64,000 bases of DNA from Microbacterium sp. ABRD28 (GTDB taxonomy: Bacteria > Actinomycetota > Actinomycetes > Actinomycetales > Microbacteriaceae), in contig NZ_CP031015.1 in assembly GCF_003850245.1 (NCBI RefSeq), positions 2,914,001 through 2,978,000 of the forward strand. The letters run 5' to 3'. Below, in pieces: positions 36,361-45,524 of this stretch. The notes below the pieces were generated by a model. That model did no database searches and had not been told where the DNA came from. It was given only the letters and a program-made list of their open reading frames with translations. The position numbers and the translations under genes are program-made. Positions within the stretch are counted from its first letter, which is position 1; every line of letters starts with the position of its first letter.

Positions 36361-36362
36361 CG

Positions 36363-37544
36363 TCAGGCTCCTCGGACCGAGACACCAGAGCCGGTCGGCA
36401 GCGTGAGACGTGCGTCCCGCCACGTGAGGAAGCGGCCGAGTCCCTCGCGGATCGTCTCGTCGGCGGCCGCGAGCGACACCCGGAGATGGTGCGGGGTCTG
36501 CCGACCGAAGGCGGTGCCCGGAGCGAACGAGACACCGTGAGCGACGAGCTCGAGCGCTGCGCTGCGCGCATCGATGTCACCGGGGAGCGGAAGCATCAGA
36601 TAGAAGGCACCGTGCGGGCGGACGATCTCGGTACCGGCACCGGCGAGGATGCCGACCGCCAGATCGCGACGCCGGCGGTAGGCGTCGCGCATCTCGCCGA
36701 CGATCTTCTGCGGACCCGTGATCGCCGCCAGCGCGGCAGCCTGGGTGACGCTGGACACGCACGAGGACTGCAGCTCGAGGATGCGAACGACGGTGTCGGC
36801 GAGCCAGCTCGGCACGAGCGCGTATCCCACGCGCCATCCGGTCATGGCGTAGGTCTTGGAGAAGCTGAAGACCGACACGACGTGCTGCGGAGCCAGGGCC
36901 GCAGCCGTGGTGTGTCCCCCGTCGAAGACCATCTCGTCGTAGACCTCGTCGCTGATGACGAGGATGTCGCGCGACACGGCGAACTCGACGATCGCCGCCA
37001 CCGTCTCGGCGGGCATCACCGCGCCGGTGGGATTGCTCGGAGAGTTGATCACGATCACCCGCGTCCGGGGCGTCACGAGCGCACGGATCTCGGCGAGGTC
37101 CGGCTGGAAGGCGTCTTCGGGACGCAGACCGTAGCGCACCGGAACGGCGCCGAGCAGGGTCGCCTGCATCTCGTAGTTCGGCCACGCGGGGTCGGGGATG
37201 AGGACCTCGTCCCCCGCCGCGACCACCGCCGCCATCACGGCGTCGACCGCCTGGACGGCGCCGTGGGAGATGAGAACGCGTTCGATCGGTGCCCGGAGGC
37301 CGTAATCACCCGCCAGACGCTCGGAGATCGCCTCACGCAGCACGGGGATGCCGGCGGTCTGCACGTAGGAGGTCTTCTTCCGCGCCGCTTCGAAGGCGGC
37401 GTCGATGATGTGTGCCGGTGTCGCGAAGTCCGGTTCGCCGATCTCGAGACGGATCATCGGCGATGACGAACCCAATGCCAGGTCGACGATCTCGCGGATG
37501 CCCGAGTGCGGCAGGTGCGACGCCGGAACGGCGGTGCGTGGCAT
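36363..37544 (-). CDS. Class I/II aminotransferase (AspC-like)
   Basis: About 393 residues: RLEIGEPDFATPAHI at the N-terminus, YVQTAGIPVLREAISERL, INSPSNPTGAVMP, the pyridine-binding ISDEVYDEMVF, the PLP-lysine segment SFSKTYAMTGWRVGY, and a C-terminal LRVSLAAADETIREGL with the carboxylate-binding Arg. It transfers an alpha-amino group, probably from amino acids released by the neighbouring peptidases, to 2-oxoglutarate. Start is the ATG after AAAGGA. It leads the aminotransferase, LLM, DUF885 operon; an Lrp regulator gene lies upstream on the same strand. Confidence 0.92.
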   Translation of the reverse strand: MPRTAVPASHLPHSGIREIVDLALGSSSPMIRLEIGEPDFATPAHIIDAAFEAARKKTSYVQTAGIPVLREAISERLAGDYGLRAPIERVLISHGAVQAVDAVMAAVVAAGDEVLIPDPAWPNYEMQATLLGAVPVRYGLRPEDAFQPDLAEIRALVTPRTRVIVINSPSNPTGAVMPAETVAAIVEFAVSRDILVISDEVYDEMVFDGGHTTAAALAPQHVVSVFSFSKTYAMTGWRVGYALVPSWLADTVVRILELQSSCVSSVTQAAALAAITGPQKIVGEMRDAYRRRRDLAVGILAGAGTEIVRPHGAFYLMLPLPGDIDARSAALELVAHGVSFAPGTAFGRQTPHHLRVSLAAADETIREGLGRFLTWRDARLTLPTGSGVSVRGA

Positions 37545-37733
37545 CTCAGGTCCTTTCTGACAGGGGGGAGCCGAACGCACGACGGTGTGCGTCATCCGGA
37601 ATCATTCGTAAACACCGCAATGCTCTGGAATTTCCCATCGCCAAGAATCTTACGTGAAACTCCGAACATTTGAATTACCGTCCGCGCGCGCGGCAGCGCG
37701 CCGGCGTTCGCGGTCGAACCAGATCGGGAACCG
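37545..37733. promoter_or_regulatory. AT-rich gap upstream of the class I aminotransferase
   Basis: 189 bp between the Lrp gene end and the aminotransferase start. It holds an inverted repeat ACGCAC-N6-GTGCGT at 37575-37592, an AT-rich stretch at 37600-37680 with TTACGTGAAACT (37650-37661), and CAATGCTCTGGAATTT (37618-37633), which shares 12 of 16 bases with 39789-39804 upstream of the second transporter/M24 genes. These are candidate Lrp or promoter elements; none is proven. Confidence 0.4.
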
Positions 37734-38351
37734 TCAGGCGGCGTCGTCGCCGGAGTGGTCCTCGACGTCTTCCGCGGCGTCGTCGACAGAGCCCTCGAGC
37801 AGTTCGCGCACCGCGCGTTCGCGGATGACCTCGCCGAGGCTGAGGAACGTCTCGATGCGCTGGAGGCCGCGAATCGGCCAGATCCGATCCAGCAGCAGCG
37901 CCTGCAGGTGGGCATGATCGCGGATGCGGAACCGAGCGATCATGTCGAAGCTGCCGGTGACGACGACCAGCTCGGTGAGCTCGGAGATCGACCGGAGCTC
38001 GGTCAGGATCTCCCCGAGATCGGCGTCGGTCGCGAGCGTCATCGGGATGTAGACCAGCCCCGGGTAGCCGAGCGCCGACCAGTCCACGACGGTCGTGTAC
38101 CCCCTGATGACCTGCTGCCGCTCCAGACGCGCGATGCGCTCGCCGACGGCCGGAGGCGACATCCCCACCGCACGAGCGAGCTGGCGCTGGGACACCCGCG
38201 GGTCGTCGCTGAGCAGGAAGAGGATCCTCCGGTCGATCTCGTCGAGTTCGACCACCGGGTGGGGCTTCTCCACCTCACGGGTCATGTTCGACATGGGCGA
38301 GCGCTTCGCGCGGACCTCCGGCGGTTCCTCCGGCGAGGATGATCGGGCCAT
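37734..38351 (-). CDS. Lrp/AsnC-family transcriptional regulator (peptide/amino-acid block)
   Basis: About 205 residues. After a charged N-terminal extension comes the DNA-binding domain ELDEIDRRILFLLSDDPRVSQRQLARAVGMSPPAVGERIARLERQQVIRGYTTVVDW, then the RAM effector domain (LVVVTGSFDMIARFRIRDHAHLQALL). The acidic C-terminal tail EGSVDDAAEDVEDHSGDDAA is unusual for the family. The ATG used has GGAA 5 nt upstream; later in-frame ATGs give a more typical length. It probably senses an amino acid and controls the neighbouring aminotransferase, peptidase and transport genes. Confidence 0.88.
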   Translation of the reverse strand: MARSSSPEEPPEVRAKRSPMSNMTREVEKPHPVVELDEIDRRILFLLSDDPRVSQRQLARAVGMSPPAVGERIARLERQQVIRGYTTVVDWSALGYPGLVYIPMTLATDADLGEILTELRSISELTELVVVTGSFDMIARFRIRDHAHLQALLLDRIWPIRGLQRIETFLSLGEVIRERAVRELLEGSVDDAAEDVEDHSGDDAA

Positions 38352-38449
38352 GCCGTTCCTTGTCTGGTCGTGATGATGGTCTTCGTCGATCACTGTCGGA
38401 TCGAGCATACGGTCGGCGTCCACCGGGGTGACAGCGGCACGCGAAGGGC

Positions 38450-38483
38450 TGCGGGGGTGCCACAAGAGGGAAGCACCCCCGCA
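38450..38483 (-). terminator. Hairpin terminator after the M24 peptidase gene
   Basis: An 11-bp perfect stem (TGCGGGGGTGC / GCACCCCCGCA) with a 12-nt loop, starting 2 nt past the M24 stop codon. No T-run follows, as is common in high-GC actinobacteria. Confidence 0.75.
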
Positions 38484-38485
38484 GG

Positions 38486-39748
38486 TCAGTTGACGACGGG
38501 CGCGTTGGGGTGGTCGTTGATCGACGCGCAGCCGTCGTCGGAGAGCAGGAACACGTCCTCGACGCGGACCCCCACCCGGCCGGGCCAGAAGACCGACGGC
38601 TCGATGGTGAAGAGCATCCCTGCTTCCAGAGGCGTCTCATCCTCTTCGGAGATGTACGGCAGCTCGTGGACATCGAGTCCGATGCAGTGGCCGGTGCGGT
38701 GACGGAACCAATCTCCGTATCCCGCGTCCTCGATGACCGCGCGGGTCGCTCGGTGGACATCGCCTCCCGTCGCCCCGACGACCGCGGCTCGACGCCCGGC
38801 CTCCTGGGCGGCGATGACGATGTCGTAGACCTCGAGGTACTCCTCGTTCGGATCGCCGATGTGCACCGTGCGCCCGAAGTCGGAGCAGTAGCCCCGGGTG
38901 ATGGCACCGAAGTCGAAGCTGACGCCCGACCCCGGGCCGAGCGTGTTCGTCGACACCCGCACCGAGGCATCGCGACCCAGCGCCGGCCCCATCGCCCAGA
39001 CGCCGGTGTCGAACGAGGCACCGGGAGACCCCAGGCGCCGCATCTGCAGATCCACCTCGGCGGCGAGATCGAGCTCGGTCACCCCCGACACGACCAGAGG
39101 AGCCACCGCCTGCATCACGTGGTCCACAATGGCGGCCGATCGCCGCATGAGGGCGATCTCCTGGTCATCCTTGATCCGTCGGATCTCGTTGATGAGACCA
39201 TCGGCGACGACGAACTCGGCCTCCGGCCGGTGGTTGCGCAGCTCGACGGCGGTCTCGGCCCAGGTGCGACCGGCCAGCGCGATCCGCTCCGAGCTCACGC
39301 CCTCGTGAGCGCAGTGCTCATCGGTCGGGCGCCCGCCGATCGCCACCACACCCGTACGCGCGCGGTAGCTGTCGAAGGCGCGGCGGAACACCTCGCGGCC
39401 GTCATCGCTTTCGGTGGCGGTGACCACCTCGCCCGAGACCCCCTCGGGGAGGTCGAACTCCTGGAAGTGGCGCGTCAGGACGAACAGCGGCTCCTCGCCG
39501 GGGCTGACGAAGGCCCCCGAGATCCAGTGGTTGGTGTAGCCGATGTTCCCGAACGACGGCGCACGTCGTGGGACCCCGGTGAAGTACTCCAGGTCGGACT
39601 GGGACGCGGGAAGGAACAGCACGTCGACGCCCGCGGCGTCCATCTTCTCCCAGAGCCGGCGTTGCCGCGCAGCGTGATCGAAGGGGGTCGAGAGGGTGTC
39701 GGTGCCCGACGCGGAATCGGTGGTGAGCATGGGAACAGTCTGCCTCAT
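38486..39748 (-). CDS. M24-family metallopeptidase (Xaa-Pro peptidase / creatinase-like)
   Basis: About 420 residues. The N-terminal creatinase-type domain (RQRRLWEKMDAAGVDVLFLPASQSDLEYFTG) is followed by a pita-bread domain with all five metal ligands: Asp279 and Asp290 (SFDFGAITRGYCSDF), His354 (RTGHCIGLDVHELPY), Glu383 (FTIEPSVF) and Glu397 (VRVEDVF). It would cleave X-Pro peptides, or a C-N bond as creatinase-like enzymes do. Two ATGs 18 nt apart are possible starts. It follows the peptide-transport system 2 genes by 74 nt and ends in a strong hairpin. Confidence 0.9.
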   Translation of the reverse strand: MRQTVPMLTTDSASGTDTLSTPFDHAARQRRLWEKMDAAGVDVLFLPASQSDLEYFTGVPRRAPSFGNIGYTNHWISGAFVSPGEEPLFVLTRHFQEFDLPEGVSGEVVTATESDDGREVFRRAFDSYRARTGVVAIGGRPTDEHCAHEGVSSERIALAGRTWAETAVELRNHRPEAEFVVADGLINEIRRIKDDQEIALMRRSAAIVDHVMQAVAPLVVSGVTELDLAAEVDLQMRRLGSPGASFDTGVWAMGPALGRDASVRVSTNTLGPGSGVSFDFGAITRGYCSDFGRTVHIGDPNEEYLEVYDIVIAAQEAGRRAAVVGATGGDVHRATRAVIEDAGYGDWFRHRTGHCIGLDVHELPYISEEDETPLEAGMLFTIEPSVFWPGRVGVRVEDVFLLSDDGCASINDHPNAPVVN

Positions 39749-39822
39749 CTCACCGCCGTTTGGCTAGCGAATGTCACGTACATCCCGCCAATGCTTTGAA
39801 CTTGAAAAGCCAGAGTGACCTT
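39749..39822. promoter_or_regulatory. Short AT-rich gap before the M24 gene
   Basis: 74 bp between the OppF-like stop and the M24 start. It contains CAATGCTTTGAACTTG (39789-39804), similar to 37618-37633, and TACGTGACA on the minus strand (39772-39780). It may hold a separate M24 promoter. Confidence 0.35.
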
Positions 39823-40710
39823 TCACATTACTTTCGTGACATCCTGTTCCACGGCTTCGGCGGCGACGAAGTGGCCGGGTGCGCATTCCACCAGTCGGGC
39901 CTCCTCGTCGCTCACCTCTCGCGGGACGCGCCGGTCGGGTTCGCTCGGCAGGGGCGCTCCCCGGCCCATCCGCGGAATGGCGCCGATGAGCGTGCGCGTA
40001 TAGGGGTGACGCGGCTGTGCCCAGATCGCCTCGGTCGGCCCCGTCTCCACGATGCGTCCGAAGTACATCACCGCCAGGCGGTGGGCGATGGTGCGCAATC
40101 CCGACAGGTCGTGCGAGATCATCAGCAGTGCGACCCCCCGGGCGGTCGCGGTGTCCGAGAGGAGGCCCGCCACCTGCTGCCGGGTCGAGGCGTCCAGGGC
40201 CGACACCGGTTCGTCGGCGACGATCACGCTCGGATCGGATGCCAGGGCGCGGGCGATCGCGATGCGCTGGCGTTGTCCTCCCGAGAACTGGTGGGGGAAG
40301 CGCAGGAGGGCCGACGCCGGCAAGCCGACGGATTCGAGCAGCTCTCCGGCTCGCGCCGAGCCGCCGCGGGCGGAGATCGCATCCTGGATCTGGCGACCGA
40401 TCCGGCGCCGCGGGTTGAGGGAGGAGTACGGATCCTGGAAGACCATCTGCACGGCACGGTCAGCCACGGGCCGGGCGCGGCGGCGGAGGGGCGCGAGTTC
40501 GCGCCCCTCGACCAGGATGTGTCCGGAGCTGAGCGGGTTCAACCCCACGATGGCCTTGCCGAGCGAGGACTTGCCGCAGCCGGATTCGCCGACCAGGCCC
40601 AGGACCTCGCCCGCCTCGACCCGGAGGGAGACCCGCGAGACCGCCCGAACGGTCTTCGCGCCGGGAACGCGGTATTCCACGACGGCGTCCTGCACCTCCA
40701 GTGCGCTCAT
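39823..40710 (-). CDS. Peptide-type ABC transporter ATP-binding protein OppF-like (system 2)
   Basis: About 295 residues: Walker A GESGCGKSS, Q-loop VFQDPYSSLNPR, signature [34 protein letters not shown], then RHPYTRTLIGAIPRMG typical of the OppF/DppF tail. The final segment VECAPGHFVAAEAVEQDV keeps a single Cys where OppD-type proteins have several. The ATG overlaps the OppD-like stop; the long frame continuing upstream only shadows that gene. Confidence 0.93.
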   Translation of the reverse strand: MSALEVQDAVVEYRVPGAKTVRAVSRVSLRVEAGEVLGLVGESGCGKSSLGKAIVGLNPLSSGHILVEGRELAPLRRRARPVADRAVQMVFQDPYSSLNPRRRIGRQIQDAISARGGSARAGELLESVGLPASALLRFPHQFSGGQRQRIAIARALASDPSVIVADEPVSALDASTRQQVAGLLSDTATARGVALLMISHDLSGLRTIAHRLAVMYFGRIVETGPTEAIWAQPRHPYTRTLIGAIPRMGRGAPLPSEPDRRVPREVSDEEARLVECAPGHFVAAEAVEQDVTKVM

Positions 40711-41492
40711 GCGATGGCCTCCGTGTCGGGCAGGGCGTCCACGAGCGCCCGGGTGTAGTCGTCGGTGGGGGCGGCGAGCACCTCTCGCGTGGAGCCCGAC
40801 TCGACCACGCGACCGGAGCGCATGACGTACAGGCGATCGGTCAGCACGTTCATCACCGCCAGGTCGTGTGTGATGAACAGCATGGCCATGCCCAGCTCCT
40901 GCCGGAGTCCCTCGAGAAGTCGGAGGATTCCGGCCTGCACGGTGACATCGAGGGCGGTGGTCACTTCGTCGGCGATCAGCAGCTCGGGCTCGCAGGCCAG
41001 CGCCGACGCGATCGCGATGCGCTGCCGCATCCCCCCGGAGAACCGGTGAGGATACGAGCGGATCGCGAGGTGCGGGTCGGGGATTCGGACGCGGTCCAGC
41101 AGCTCGATGCCGCGCTGGCGCGCCTGCTTGCGCGTCACCGATCGATGGACGAGCTGGTGCTCGGTCAGCTGTCGTTCGATGGTCAGCATCGGATGCAGGG
41201 ACGTCATCGGGTCCTGGAACACCACGGAGACGCGGTCCCCCCGCAGCGCCCGGAGATCGCGCTTGCTGAGGGTCAGGACGTCGCGACCGTCGAACAGCAC
41301 CTCCCCCTCCGTCGCCGAGCCATCGGGGATGAGCCCGAGGGCGGTCAGGGCGGTGAGGGTCTTGCCGCTTCCGCTCTCGCCGGCCAGCCCCACGATCTCG
41401 CCCGGGGCCACCGAGAGCGAGACCCCGTCGACCAGGGCACGACCGCCCAAGCGCAGGCGGAGGTCGCGGACATCGAGGAGAGGCGCGTTCAC
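40707..41492 (-). CDS. Peptide-type ABC transporter ATP-binding protein OppD-like (system 2)
   Basis: About 261 residues: Walker [11 protein letters not shown]-loop [12 protein letters not shown], signature [34 protein letters not shown], in which the usual Walker-B-adjacent DEPT reads DEVT. It is short for an OppD protein, ending soon after [16 protein letters not shown] without the C-terminal cysteine cluster. The GTG start overlaps the OppC-like stop. Confidence 0.92.
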   Translation of the reverse strand: MNAPLLDVRDLRLRLGGRALVDGVSLSVAPGEIVGLAGESGSGKTLTALTALGLIPDGSATEGEVLFDGRDVLTLSKRDLRALRGDRVSVVFQDPMTSLHPMLTIERQLTEHQLVHRSVTRKQARQRGIELLDRVRIPDPHLAIRSYPHRFSGGMRQRIAIASALACEPELLIADEVTTALDVTVQAGILRLLEGLRQELGMAMLFITHDLAVMNVLTDRLYVMRSGRVVESGSTREVLAAPTDDYTRALVDALPDTEAIA

Positions 41493-42403
41493 AGTTCCAC
41501 CGCCTGCACGGCGCGCGAGGTGCGGGGGTCGAGCGCGTCGCGGAGCGAGTCGCCGATGAAGTTGAACGCCAGCACGATGCTGAGGATCGCCACGCCCGGG
41601 AAGAGGGCCACCCAGTAGTTGTAGAACACCCGCGACCCTTCGGAGACCATGGCCCCCCACTCGGGGGTGGGGGGCACCGCACCGAGACCGAGGTAACTGA
41701 GCCCCGCCAGCAGCAGGATGGCGTTGCCGAGTTCGAGCGTCGAGATCACGGCGATGGGGCCGAGGATGTTCGGCGCGATGTCGCGAAGCAGTGTGCGAAG
41801 CGACGATGCACCCAGCAGCCGGGAGGCGGCGATGAAGTTGCTGTCGCGCAGCCCCAGCACGAGCGATCGGGTCACGCGCGCATAAGCGGGCCACGACACC
41901 ACCACGATCGCCAGCACCGCATTCACCAGCGACGGGCCGAGGGCCGCAGAGACGGCCATCGCCAGGATGATGGCGGGGAAGGAGAAGAACAGGTCGACGA
42001 TGCGCATCAGGACGGCATCGACGGCGCCACCGAAGTACCCCGCGACGGCTCCCACCGTCGAGCCGACGATGAGCGAGAGCGCGACGAGCATGATGGCGAT
42101 GGGGATGCTGATGCGGGCGCCGTAGATCACGCGCGAGAGGACATCGCGCCCCACTCCGTCGGTGCCGAAGGGATGCTCGAGCGAGGGCGGCAGGAAGCGG
42201 GCCGAGTCCTGGGCGAGCGGATCGTAGGGAGCCAGCAGCGGCGCGAAGATGATCACGACGATCCAGAACACCACGATGACGATGCCGACGATCGCGAGCG
42301 GACGCCGCCACGCCGCGGGGAGGCGCCAGCGCGGCATCCATCGACGACCGTCTGCCGCCTCGATGGGATCGACCGTGTCGAGGGCCTTCTCTGTGGTGCT
42401 CAT
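41489..42403 (-). CDS. Peptide-type ABC transporter permease OppC-like (system 2)
   Basis: About 304 residues: basic N-terminus then IVGIVIVVFWIVVIIFAPLLAPYDPLAQD, the motif HPFGTDGVGRDVLSRVIYGARISI, EAA loop NFIAASRLLGASSLRTLLRDIAPNIL, and YLGLGAVPPTPEWGAMVSEG. It pairs with the OppB-like permease to form the channel. Overlaps both neighbours by 4 nt. Confidence 0.93.
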   Translation of the reverse strand: MSTTEKALDTVDPIEAADGRRWMPRWRLPAAWRRPLAIVGIVIVVFWIVVIIFAPLLAPYDPLAQDSARFLPPSLEHPFGTDGVGRDVLSRVIYGARISIPIAIMLVALSLIVGSTVGAVAGYFGGAVDAVLMRIVDLFFSFPAIILAMAVSAALGPSLVNAVLAIVVVSWPAYARVTRSLVLGLRDSNFIAASRLLGASSLRTLLRDIAPNILGPIAVISTLELGNAILLLAGLSYLGLGAVPPTPEWGAMVSEGSRVFYNYWVALFPGVAILSIVLAFNFIGDSLRDALDPRTSRAVQAVEL

Positions 42404-43413
42404 GCGCGCCGGATCCTCGGGTCGATGATGCCGTACAGGATGTCGGTGATCAGGTTCACGAAGATGTAGATCAGCGCGACGAAGATCGTCACTCCCACGA
42501 TCGCCGACAGGTCGAGCGTGGAGGCCGCCCGGTAGGCGTAGGAGCCGATGCCCGGCCAAGCGAAGATCTGCTCGACCAGCACCGTTCCCGCCAGAAGCGA
42601 CGCGAAGGCCGTTCCCACGACGGTGATCACCGGCACGAGCGCGCCGCGGAGGACGTGACCGAAGACGACCGAGCGGGGACTGAGGCCCTTGGCTTCGGCG
42701 GCGCGGATGTACTCCTGTCCGAGGACGTCGAGCACGGAAGCCCGGGTGAAGCGCATCAGCAGCCCCACCATCGGTGCCGACAGCACGATGGCGGGGAGGA
42801 TCAGGTGATCCACGGCCTGGAAGAACAGGGGCAGGTCGCCGGCCAGCAGCGAGTCGATCGTGTAGAAGCCGGTGACACGTGGCGGCGGGATCTCTCCCGC
42901 GTCCAATCGCCCGGAGGAGGGGAACCACTGCAGCCGGGTGGCGAAGATCGAGGTGGCGATCAACGCGAACCAGAAGATCGGGATGGACACGCCGCCGAGG
43001 CTGAATGCCCGCAGCACGTTGTCCACCGCGGTGTTGGCCCGCAGGGCCGCCACGATTCCCAGCCCGCCGCCGACCACGACGGCGATCAGCGTGGCCGAGA
43101 GCGCCAGCTCTGCAGAGGCGGGCCCGAACAGCATGAGATCGGTCAGGACGGGGCGCGTGGTCTGGACGGAGTCGCCGAGGTCACCACGGAAGAGCCCGCC
43201 GAGATAGATGAAGAACTGCTCGTACAGGGGGCGGTCGAGCCCCATCTGCCGGCGCATCGCCTCGACGATCTCGGGGTTCGCAGCGGCCTGTTCGCCCAGG
43301 CGCGCCGTCGCGGCGTCGCCGGGGAGGACGGCGGTGAGCACGAACGCCACCAGGATGGTGCCGACGACCAGGAGAAGGGCAGCGCCGAGACGTTTGGCGA
43401 TGAACAATGCCAC
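42400..43413 (-). CDS. Peptide-type ABC transporter permease OppB-like (system 2)
   Basis: A 337-residue permease starting with GTG after GAGG. The leader helix FIAKRLGAALLLVVGTILVAFVLTAVLPGD, segment MGLDRPLYEQFFIYLGGLFRGDLGDS and loop EYIRAAEAKGLSPRSVVFGHVLRGAL are standard for OppB/DppB. A strong hairpin in the 84-bp gap after the binding-protein gene probably keeps its expression below that of the binding protein. Confidence 0.93.
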   Translation of the reverse strand: MALFIAKRLGAALLLVVGTILVAFVLTAVLPGDAATARLGEQAAANPEIVEAMRRQMGLDRPLYEQFFIYLGGLFRGDLGDSVQTTRPVLTDLMLFGPASAELALSATLIAVVVGGGLGIVAALRANTAVDNVLRAFSLGGVSIPIFWFALIATSIFATRLQWFPSSGRLDAGEIPPPRVTGFYTIDSLLAGDLPLFFQAVDHLILPAIVLSAPMVGLLMRFTRASVLDVLGQEYIRAAEAKGLSPRSVVFGHVLRGALVPVITVVGTAFASLLAGTVLVEQIFAWPGIGSYAYRAASTLDLSAIVGVTIFVALIYIFVNLITDILYGIIDPRIRRA

Positions 43414-43454
43414 GCGACGACCTCGATCTGGATGGGGTGGGGGGAAGGGGAGGA

Positions 43455-43490
43455 GAGCACGCTCCCGGATGCGTTCCCGGGAGCGTGCTC
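43455..43490 (-). terminator. Strong intra-operon hairpin after the OppA-like gene
   Basis: A perfect 14-bp inverted repeat, GAGCACGCTCCCGG / CCGGGAGCGTGCTC, with an 8-nt loop, 7 nt past the binding-protein stop and 41 nt before the OppB-like start. It is likely a partial terminator or 3'-end RNA stabiliser that favours binding-protein mRNA. Confidence 0.8.
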
Positions 43491-43497
43491 CCCGTGC

Positions 43498-45093
43498 TCA
43501 GCGACCGATGGCCGCGATGTCGAGCGAGAATACCGGGTCGTACGCGACCTCGCCGACAGCGGACGTGGACACCACCGACGCCGCGGGCTGGAACAGCGGC
43601 ACGATCACACCGGCTTCGTTGCTGAGCTCCTGGAACTCCTGGTACAGAGGCTCGCGTGCCGCGGGGTCGATCTCGCTGCGCACTTCCTCCATGACCGCTT
43701 CGATCTCAGGCGCCATCCCGGCCGTCCAGCCGGCGCGTTCGCCGACGATCCCACCGGGGCCGAACGCGAGGTAGTCGGCCGAGTCCGGGTAGTCCGGGTT
43801 CCACAGCCACAGGCCCATCTCTTCGGTACCCGCGCGGTAGCTCTCGAGCGTCGTCGCGATCGGGCCGGGAGCGAGGTTGACGGTGATGCCGACCTCGGCG
43901 AGCTGTGCCGCGATGCGCTCGGCGAACGGGCCCATGCTCAGACCGTTGCTCGAGAAGTCGCTGGCGTATTCCAGCTCGACGGTGACATCGCCACCCAGTC
44001 GCTCGACGGCAGCCTGGGCGCGCTCGACGTCGCGCTCGACGGCGCTGTCCGCTCCGAGCGCCCCCAGATACGACGAGGGGATGATCCCGTAGGCGCGTTC
44101 TGCGCCCTCGCCGGCGAGCTCGAGCATCGCATCGAAGTCGATGCCGTACCGGACGGCCTCGCGGAAGTCGGGCGACGAGGTGATCTCGGAGACCTCGGGG
44201 TTGGCGTTGAGGAAGAAGAAGAACATCGTCGGCGCCTGTGCGGTGTCGATCACGACATCGCCGCCGAGACCGTTGATCTGGTCCGAACCGAGGTCGAGCG
44301 CGATGTCGGCCGTCCCGCTCTGGATGTCCATCAGCTGCGCCTCTGCGGTGGCGTTGCGCAGCACGACGCGGTCGTACACCGGCGCCTCGCCCCAGTACTC
44401 GGGGTTCGCCACGAGCACGGTCTCGGTGGTCGTGTCGAAGGTCTCGAGCATGTAGGGTCCGCTGCCGGCGGAGGTGGTGTTCAAGAACTCCTCCGCCGTG
44501 TCGGTCTCGGCGGCATCCTCGGCGTCCGTGCCGCCGTTCTCGCTCACCAGAGCGCTGTTGACGATTCCGAGCGTGGGGCTGGTCACGATGGCCGGGACCG
44601 CGGTGTTCGCCGTCTCCGACGTGATGACCACGGTGGATTCGTCCGGCGAGGTGACGCTCAGGCCGCTCATCAGGAAGGATCCGTTGCCCTGGACGTTCTT
44701 CACGCGGTTGAGCGAGAAGACGACGTCTTCGGCCGTCAGCGGGGTGCCGTCGGAGAACGTGATGCCGTCGCGGATCGTGAAGGTGTACTCCGTCGCGTCG
44801 TCGTTGACGGACCATTCGGACGCCACACTCGGCAGCGGCTCGGTGGCATCCCCATCCGCGAAGGTGAGGAGGCTGTCATAGACCGCGTGCAGCACGATGT
44901 TTCCGGTGGTCTCGAACATCCGCGCGGGGTCGGCCGTGACGAGGTCGAAGGACTTGTCGATGACGAGCGATTCGCTCTGCTCGCCATCGGGCTGGTCGGT
45001 GTCGGTGTCGGCCGGAGCCGCGCACGCGGCGAGGGCGAGGGCCGTGGCGGCGACGAGGGTCGCCGCCGTGAGGAGCCTTCTGGGTGTTTTCAC
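43498..45093 (-). CDS. Peptide-type ABC transporter substrate-binding lipoprotein (system 2)
   Basis: About 531 residues of a DppA/OppA-like protein. The GTG start after AAGAAGAG gives MKTPRRLLTAATLVAATALALAAC with lipobox Cys24; the frame is open 72 nt further upstream but lacks signal features. Mature part: SFDLVTADPARMFETTGNIVLHAVYDSLL, DGITFSDGTPLTAEDVVFSLNRV and WLWNPDYPDSADYLAFGPGG, strongly typical of SBP_bac_5. Follows the SnoaL-like gene by 26 nt. Ligand unknown. Confidence 0.93.
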   Translation of the reverse strand: MKTPRRLLTAATLVAATALALAACAAPADTDTDQPDGEQSESLVIDKSFDLVTADPARMFETTGNIVLHAVYDSLLTFADGDATEPLPSVASEWSVNDDATEYTFTIRDGITFSDGTPLTAEDVVFSLNRVKNVQGNGSFLMSGLSVTSPDESTVVITSETANTAVPAIVTSPTLGIVNSALVSENGGTDAEDAAETDTAEEFLNTTSAGSGPYMLETFDTTTETVLVANPEYWGEAPVYDRVVLRNATAEAQLMDIQSGTADIALDLGSDQINGLGGDVVIDTAQAPTMFFFFLNANPEVSEITSSPDFREAVRYGIDFDAMLELAGEGAERAYGIIPSSYLGALGADSAVERDVERAQAAVERLGGDVTVELEYASDFSSNGLSMGPFAERIAAQLAEVGITVNLAPGPIATTLESYRAGTEEMGLWLWNPDYPDSADYLAFGPGGIVGERAGWTAGMAPEIEAVMEEVRSEIDPAAREPLYQEFQELSNEAGVIVPLFQPAASVVSTSAVGEVAYDPVFSLDIAAIGR

Positions 45094-45119
45094 GGGACTC
45101 TTCTTTCTCGGGTGGGGGG

Positions 45120-45524
45120 TTACTGCTCGGGCAGGACGTCTTCGTGATTGTGGACGAGGAGCCACGTGCCCTCTCGCCGCCGCCAGACGCCGGTGTTCCG
45201 GACACGTTCAGGGCGGGCGGCGGGATCGGTGAAACGAACGGTGAAGGTGTGCCGGACGAGCGCGAAGTCGTCCCAGACGTCGATGACCGGTTCGGTGACG
45301 TCGATTCCGGCGACGGCCGCGACGCTTCCCGCGGGCCGGCTGTCGCGCAGCGCATTCAGGCCCGAGAGCCCGAAGACCAGGGGCTCGTGCTCGGTGTCCC
45401 AGAGCGTGACGTCTTCGGCGATGTAGCTGTCGGCTCGCGCACGGTCACTGGTCAGGTACGCGTCGTACATGGCGTACACGGCGTCGTGCAGCCACTTCTC
45501 GTCGTCGGTCACGGGTGCTGACAT
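45120..45524 (-). CDS. SnoaL-like (NTF2-fold) protein
   Basis: A 134-residue NTF2-fold protein with WLHDAVYAMYDAYLTSDRARADSYIAEDVTLWDTEHEPLVFGLSGLNALRDSR, the AraC-binding/SnoaL type, ending in GVWRRREGTWLLVHNHEDVLP, the ketosteroid-isomerase-like final strand. It is the first gene of the system-2 peptide-transport operon. It has no assigned reaction; it could act on the imported substrate or bind a ligand. ATG preceded by GAGGAAG. Compare the partial SnoaL-like protein at the left edge of the window. Confidence 0.82.
   Translation of the reverse strand: MSAPVTDDEKWLHDAVYAMYDAYLTSDRARADSYIAEDVTLWDTEHEPLVFGLSGLNALRDSRPAGSVAAVAGIDVTEPVIDVWDDFALVRHTFTVRFTDPAARPERVRNTGVWRRREGTWLLVHNHEDVLPEQ

Noticed and set aside
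37575..37592. Inverted repeat ACGCAC-N6-GTGCGT as a seventh member of the tandem-site regulon
   Set aside because: The half-site order and 6-nt spacer differ, and no second copy lies 19 bp away on either side.
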